From NCBI RefSeq assembly GCF_001949145.1, contig NW_019091360.1, positions 2,989,947 through 3,053,946 on the forward strand: DNA of 64,000 nucleotides. The letters run 5' to 3'. The stretch is from Acanthaster planci. Lineage: Eukaryota; Echinodermata; Asteroidea; Valvatida; Acanthasteridae. The position numbers were made by a program, and so were the translations under genes. This document shows, piece by piece, positions 57,781 to 64,000 of the stretch (within the stretch, counting starts at the first letter, position 1; every line of letters starts with the position of its first letter). The notes under the pieces were generated by a model. That model saw only the letters and a list, made by a program, of their open reading frames with translations. It did not search any database and was not told where the DNA came from.

Positions 57781-58757
57781 TTGTCTAAGGTCATTGCTAA
57801 GCTTGTGCCCACCAAGTCGACTAGGTATCCTGCCTCCAGTCTCAACAGAACCTTCAACCGCATCATTGAAAACTGCCGGGCGGAAATCAAACGCCTTAAA
57901 TTCAAATCAAGCCTGCAGTGCATCAACTTTTCATCGGCCGAACGCGAAGCACCGAGGTCTCTTTAAAAACGATGATTTCATCGTCATCAAGAAGGCGGAC
58001 AAGGCTGGCGCTACGGTGGTCTGGCGTCAAGATTTGTATGTTGCTGAAGCGGAACGTCAACTGTCAGACGTTACGCTAAGGTTGACCGCGACCTTACACA
58101 AGAGTATCAAGAAATTGTTGCTAGCCCTGTCTGAGGTTTCATTGACTCTGGTGACCTCCCTCCTAACGCAACCAGACTAGTCGTTCCCAATCCACGCACG
58201 GCAATCTTCTACTTGCTACCCAAAATTCACAAATCCAGAAATCCAAGGCGTCCCATTGTGTCTGCTTAAGGTTGACCCACTGACTTGATATCCAACTTTC
58301 TTGACACCATTCTAACACCCACTGTCAAAACGCTCCCTAGCTATGTCAAGGATGCAAACCAAGCTCTACGTCTGTTCGATGAATTTGAGTTCCCAGGTTC
58401 ATCTAACTTTCTCTTCACTATGGATGTGAAATCGCTTTACACATCCATTCCCCACACAGGTGGTTTGGCTACGCTCAAACACTATCTAGATCTCCGCCAG
58501 CCTCAGGATCTTCCCACCGGCACTCTGCTCCGTCTGGCTGCTCACGTTGAACAACTTCGCGTTCAACGGTGAGCACTACATTCAGACCAGTGGTGCGGCA
58601 ATGGGCACACAGATGGGACCAAGTTAGTTATGCAAGTCTGTTTGTTGGCCACATCGACGAGCACATGATAACCCGTCCCCAGTATCAGGGCGTCCGAATG
58701 ACCTCCTTACTGACTTCTGTCGGAAAACGAACGATGATTCAAATGGATTTGTAAATA
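57781..58757 (+). pseudogene. Penelope-like retroelement reverse transcriptase (broken)
   Basis: Three plus-strand frames must be combined: FIVIKKADKAGATVVWRQDL with AEAERQLSD (about 57975-58060), TRLVVPNPRTAIFYLLPKIH (about 58160-58240), FTMDVKSLYTSIPHTGG (58414-58465), and [20 protein letters not shown] (about 58595-58655). The KADKAG, LPKIHK, LYTSIPH and AAMGT motifs in this order mark Penelope-like elements. Frameshifts near 57960, 58170 and 58570 and the lack of the catalytic Asp pair and of any GIY-YIG endonuclease show it is a dead fragment. Confidence 0.85.
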
Positions 58758-59405
58758 CCTCAGTCTCCCTATTCAACAAGGTGCATTTTGACCGTGTATA
58801 ATGCCCGTTGAGGAGTGGTTATGCCCGCTGCGTAAAACACGCACTGGGACTTGGATAAGAGACAGTTTACTTCATCCCTATTGGTCACGAGTCCGCATAC
58901 GACGCAACACGCAGAACGAGCCAGGCGCGTGCCAAACCATATACATACTTTTAAAAGGAATATACCATAAATGGACGGGGTGTTCGGGAAAATGAAAGTA
59001 AAGTTTTAGAACGACATCGTTGCAAATCCATCATAATTATGTCGATTTCTTTTGACTCGCTGAATAAAAAGGTATTTATAAATGGGAATGAATATGTGCT
59101 TGGCCGGCCTTCAACTGACGCTTAAGACCTTTCTCAGGAGAATAAACGCTGACAATGCCCTCGCCTGTAGTCTTGGTATCAAGACATTAGTGTTTGATAG
59201 CAGACACCGTGCATAGTGCGCCCCCTAACGACTCATAATTAGACTGTGCGCCAGCTTGTGAAGTAAAAACTAGTTGTACGAGGGCACTCTTCAACAGAAA
59301 TAAACAACTATCGATCACTGACGTCTTCGGCCGAGACTACCTCGCCTAGAGCTCGGGCATTAATCGCGTCCATTCTCCAAGCACATATTTATTTCCTTAT
59401 TAACA

Positions 59406-59575
59406 CGTGCGTTTTACAATTATAGTGCGCCTCCAGGACTTTGGAACGCGTTGACTAATCACAGTATGCGAAATCTGTCGACCCAATGCACGTTTGGATG
59501 GGGTCGACAGATTTCGCGCTCTGTAATTGGTCAAAGCGTTGCAAACTCTTGGAGGCGCACTATTATCAATCGCCC
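59406..59575. mobile_element. Palindromic MITE family 1, copy 4
   Basis: About 170 bp upstream of PAH-B. It contains AGTGCGCCTCCAGG, TCTGTCGACCCAATGCACG and the mirrored GGCGCACTATTATCAATCGC. The outer left end is more worn than in the other copies. Confidence 0.85.
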
Positions 59576-60358
59576 GTTTGCTATCTGATGGCCTCGCACA
59601 GATTTTAGTGAAGGAAAGTCACACAGGGTCAAAGCTACCGACGCGCAGAACGTTGTGGGTAAATTTCTGCTAGGCTCGAGACCTCGGTCAATTTGACGGT
59701 TCTCAACTCGATATTTATTCTTCTTCAATGCAGAAAATATTCTCACTACACTTTTTTAAATAAAAAAATTGATCAAGATAACCAATGATTTGAAATATAT
59801 CGCCAAAAGACACGTGATCAGCGATATTTTGTGAGAAGATGAAATACCGTGATTTTACCAAGACCATGTTTCTGTTATATAACTTATGTCTGCGTCAAAG
59901 CAACCAAGTAACGCTTCTCTAATGAGAGGAAGTGATAACCTTGCGGTCGGAGGTCGTGTTCAAAGAAGAAAAATACAATGCAAAACCACCAGCTCTTCCA
60001 AGGCTCTTGCGGGCGACGAGCCAAAATCGCCCGTCACACGAATTAAGCTCATGGCGCTATAGAGTAACGAAGTGAATACGTCACACGCACAATAACTGTG
60101 TAAAAGGCATTAGCGCGAGAACCAGCGCGTGAACGAACACGCGCACGTACTCCATTCGTTTCTGGTTCATAGTGACGTCACACTTCGGTACTCTACGACA
60201 ACGAAATAAAAGAGGTTTAGTTGCGCGTTCTACGTGAACGCGAACGCGAAAAAAGTGTGGACTCTTGTTGACGTCATTGCTTCGTGCGTATTGCCTCTCA
60301 CGTACAGGCACGAACGTATATATAACAGATGTGGACTTGCAACGCCTGGTGTGAAATA

Positions 60359-60463
60359 GAAGCCACACAGTGGCCATTTTACCGAACCGAATACAAAATG
60401 CGCGGGTTGGCTCGCTTGCCATTGTACCTACTGACGCTCGGTAAAATGGCCACTAGTGGATTC
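60359..60463. mobile_element. MITE family 3, simple copy
   Basis: About 105 bp with ends GAAGCCACACAGTGGCCATT and CGGTAAAATGGCCACTAGTG, near-perfect inverted repeats. The core GTTGGCTCGCTTGCCATTGT is the complement of the core in the 17 kb copy. Confidence 0.82.
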
Positions 60464-61328
60464 AGTGATCTCTATAAGCTGATTAAGGACATTGCGAGTC
60501 CAGATTTTTTTATCTACGTCCCTGCGTACAGGTGGTTCGCACAGACGTCCAATACGTAAAACATGGGAAGTTCTCGTTGGATCAAAACGTGAGAAACTGC
60601 AACTTTTTCGGTAGGTTTAAAATTATGCATTGAACATTTGATGATATGAAAGGGACATTTTTGGAAAGTTTTGGAAAGGCTATGCAATTGGGAGTTTTTC
60701 ATGCTTGGTTTATGATGACCGATGACACTTCTTTTGAGAGATTTTACCGGATGTGTTTGATTTGTCCTTTTATTCGAGAATTCATTGGAAGATGCGGGAC
60801 GCGCATCCAAGCTTTCAAACCATTGATCTCCATTATATAGACAATGGAGATCAGTGTTTCGAACAGGCATTTGACGCCCGCGCACCCGTGTCGCGTCCGA
60901 TACCTCCCTCATAGCGATTAGCGTGTCGTATTTTGTGGGTGCATTGCGGGCCGGGCCCACGTTATCGATTACTTCTGAGTGATTTTGAATACATTGTAGT
61001 CGTTGGGAAGTCTGAAAAATTCGTGACAATCTTCTTTGTTTGCTCGAAACAAAAAGTGTGTGGGGGGGGGGGTGATGTGACAGCCCATCACTCCACCTCA
61101 AAAAGTGTGTGTCAGGGGAATAAGCCTAATACCCCTATCCCCAGGATCTACACCCATGCCTCCTTGTGACGTCAATAAGACCCTTACCTATAATACCCCT
61201 TGGTTACAAGTGAGCTCTTTTAGTTTAGTGCATGAGCCAGTGGGTTACGGAGCATTATACAAACGCCAAAAAAACCAGCACGAGTCCAAATGATAAGAAA
61301 TGACCCAACCTTTTCCTTCCTCGCTATA

Positions 61329-64000
61329 TGCTCATCCGGAACAAGATTAAAACCATTACTGTGTGGTCGCGTAATGCCCGTGAGCAGGTGGTACGCGCGC
61401 GCTCAACACCTCTTTGACCAATAGGGTGTTGCGACTTGCCAAAGCACGCGCGCTGAAGTTAAAGAACTCACGCGTGAGAATCGATGTCTCCTCGGTGACC
61501 TCGAACAGGCCTAAGTCTGAAAGTATCTGGGGTCCTACACACTATGGCCGGAGCATCACACAAAACAAACTCCATGTACCAATCGTTTCAAAAAGGGCGT
61601 ATCTTGAATCAGATGCTGAAATTCACCCGATTTCGATGTTACCAATTTCCGTGCTAAGGCAAATTTGAGGATTAAAAAATAAAAATTGCGGCTCGCGGTT
61701 ATCGATTTTGAAGTCGACTTTCCGCTCTGTCTGCTGGAATTTTAGTATGAACTCCATTTCCCACGTGCCATCCCGGTAAATGTTAACAATGAGCGTGTAA
61801 ATGCCAACGGAAATCAATCGCATACTCAGCTACTTTTACACGTTATTGATCAGGCTTCGGCTTTCACGGGTTCCGTAAGTAAATTTGACCGCCGACACCT
61901 TTCCAGGACAGCAGGTGTTCTGATTTGAGCCCTGGATTTACTTTCCCGCCAGTTGATCGTATGTACGCGGATCGGAAATTTGGGCAGCATCAGTGAAAAT
62001 CATGCAAATTACAATAGCAGAGTGCAGAAGAGATGAAAGAATTCTTCGAAACCCCATATCTTAACAGTCCTACTGTCATTCCTTTGGCAAGTCCGAACTT
62101 TACCAAACATAATTGAAGGAACACTTTCAAATCTTGAACCACATGTATGTACATACACGCGGAGGCATTTTATTGGAAACTTTCACCGAAAAAGGATAAG
62201 AATATTGGGATTTAAGAAATATACTGCTCACATTTCAAGACTGTACAACAATGCACAATAAGTTGTGTCAAAACACAATAAAAGATACAAATAAATCTTT
62301 CCAAAATGCTATTTTTAACAAAACACAAGTGGTAAACAAAACATGCAGTGGGCCAAATGTAGCGAATTATTAACTGCAATGGGACGAACCCAACATTTCA
62401 TCAGAATATACACAACTTGGCAAAAGAATATCATGTAGCCTAATCCAATGCCCCCAAATAGAGGCTATGACTGCGGTGTCGCGCTCGCATGCAAGCGGTG
62501 CGCGTGCGTTGAGTACCTCTTCCACCGTGGGCTCCGAGCTGGACCAAGAGAGGGCGCAATTTCCAAGTAACTGTAGTAACTGCGCATCGCTACCAACAAA
62601 ATGAGCGCTCCTGACCAACACAGTTTTTTTTTTCAGCCGATGAGGGGGTGCTCCTGCTCAGGGCGGATAGGGAGCCGTCTTGTCCAATAGCCAAATTCGA
62701 GCACGCGTCAGGGTTGAGAACATGCGCGCGAATGCCGCCGCAGTTATCACATCTCCTCGTTTGAGTCTAAGCCAAAATAATAAGTGGGAAAAGAAATACA
62801 ATGTATAAGGATTTAAACATGCTTCAAAACAAAACCGCCAAAGCAACAACGCAGATGCAAAAGCACCACCTCCCTAAAAAAAGAAGAAATTCCGATGAGA
62901 AAGTCATAATCTTAACAATCCACAGTAATAACTTCTCTGATTTCAACCATTCCCACACAAGGCAGCATCTCTGAATAAACTTTTCAAACCCAAAAGCCAA
63001 AGGCTGAACGACCAAACAAAAAACATTCAAAGCAAAAACAAGCCTGACATGTCAGCAAATGTAAACTTTCATCACTTGCGGTTTGCTCACGAAAAATAAC
63101 AAGTTGAAAGCTAAACAAAGATTTTTTTTCCTCTCCAACTTCTGTGCGGTAGAACTCACTGGTGAGGGACCCTTACCAGTGCCGGGTGCGAGGGGTCACA
63201 CCTACCTACGCCCTCCATAACACAAAGACCCCGCCATAACTGAAATGCTGACAACACTCACAAGTAACAACAACCTCATCAACCTCTTACCTTGATTAAC
63301 CTTCTTATATACACAAACATGTAGATTATCTGCTGAAACAAGATACAGGAATAAAATTTGATAAAAAACATGACGAGAATACTTCATTTAGTTCTCGATA
63401 CTTTGTGCTTGGCATGACAGGCAAAATAAAAAAATATCACTTGTAGTTTAGGGAAACAAAATACTGTAGATTTTCAGCCAGCATCACGAAAGTTAGAATG
63501 CTGAGAATAGAACTACAGTAGGTGAAGTAAAATCATAATCTCCGATCTCGTCTAGCGAAATAATGAGAACAAAATATGAGAACTGATGCCAACTCATCCA
63601 CTGGTATTTCTTCCCTGATTAACAGCAAAGACGAGGCTATTGCTAATCACTGCTTTAGGCTGATTATAACCTAATAAGAAAAATCATCGAAAACATCCAA
63701 TCTAGAAAAATACAAATGTAATAAGAAGGAAAAAGTGGGTCTAGAATTTGGTAAAAAGACACCAGGTAATTACCACTCAATTGGTCTGTTTTACACCTCA
63801 CCCACAGCTTCTGTGTCTTGATTGGCCAAGAGCCAGTCACATGGCATTTCCTAATTTGGCTATATTGTGCTTTTTACAGCTAAAAGAACTGCACTTTTAA
63901 CAACCACAGTACCAAACCCCTAGCAACAAACAGACAATATGCATGACCACTGGCCTGTGTACAAATGCATCATGGTATGCGCACTGCACTCATTCTGAAG
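61329..64000 (+). repeat. 2.7 kb duplicated block, copy 2 (cut by window end)
   Basis: Collinear with 21657-24340, same orientation, beginning at GCTCATCCGGAACAAGATTA. Matching continues to the last base (CTGCACTCATTCTGAAG against CTGCACTCATCCCGAATG). Small indels distinguish the copies, for example a missing GGACGCTCCTTC-type segment near 62567. It includes dispersed repeat family 2 at 62545-62745. Confidence 0.85.
62545..62745 (+). repeat. Dispersed repeat family 2, copy 4
   Basis: GACCAAGAGAGGGCGCAATT, GCATCGCTACCAACAAAATG, then CAGCCGATGAGGGGGTGCTC, paralogous to the copy at 22905-23100 as part of the large block. Confidence 0.65.

Larger units (their letters stand above)
58758..61328. 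other. Stretch between Penelope-like relic and duplicated block copy 2
   Basis: It holds MITEs at 59406-59575 and 60359-60463. A patch at 60090-60300 is rich in ACGCG and carries two TGACGTCA-like words. No gene recognised. Confidence 0.5.

Overview
This is animal nuclear DNA. It has spliced genes with GT-AG introns, several families of retrotransposon and MITE relics, and two assembly gaps of N. Nothing in it is bacterial. The species cannot be fixed from the sequence; an invertebrate with an intron-rich, repeat-rich genome is the best guess. The core of the window is a tandem pair of phenylalanine hydroxylase (PAH) genes, both on the minus strand. They were found by joining short exons, because no single open frame covers either gene.

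PAH-A runs from its start at 18613 down to its stop at 5200 (13.4 kb). PAH-B runs from a proposed start at 54499 down to its stop at 25392 (29.1 kb). Each has 13 coding exons, giving 450 and 452 aa. Exons 4 to 12 measure 89, 68, 197, 136, 70, 57, 96, 134 and 116 bp in both genes, which are the sizes I recall for human PAH. Both products keep the iron ligands (His, His, Glu), the ACT-type regulatory domain, the catalytic domain and the C-terminal tetramerisation segment. They differ at several active-site positions, and their first exons are unrelated. At the left edge (197-264 and about 1077-1187) two further minus-strand exons look like exons 5 and 4 of a third, strongly diverged aromatic amino acid hydroxylase, so the locus may be a cluster of three or more.

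The extra length of PAH-B is mostly intronic insertion: an internally deleted Ty3/gypsy-type LTR element in intron 4 (35173-38438, plus strand), a decayed BEL/Pao element in intron 1 (47.28-51.1 kb, minus strand), a minisatellite in intron 11 and a palindromic MITE in intron 5. PAH-A carries a LINE fragment in intron 3, a TA-flanked MITE in intron 10 and two MITEs in intron 1. Upstream of PAH-B lie a 1.9 kb foldback element with arms of about 430 bp (54638-56554), a broken Penelope-like reverse transcriptase (57.78-58.76 kb) and two more MITE copies.

A block of about 2.7 kb lies between the two PAH genes (21657-24340) and again, nearly unchanged and in the same orientation, at the right end (61329-64000), where the window cuts it. 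Each copy lies upstream of a PAH gene. That fits duplication of a gene-plus-flank unit, and it predicts that another member may follow just beyond the right edge.
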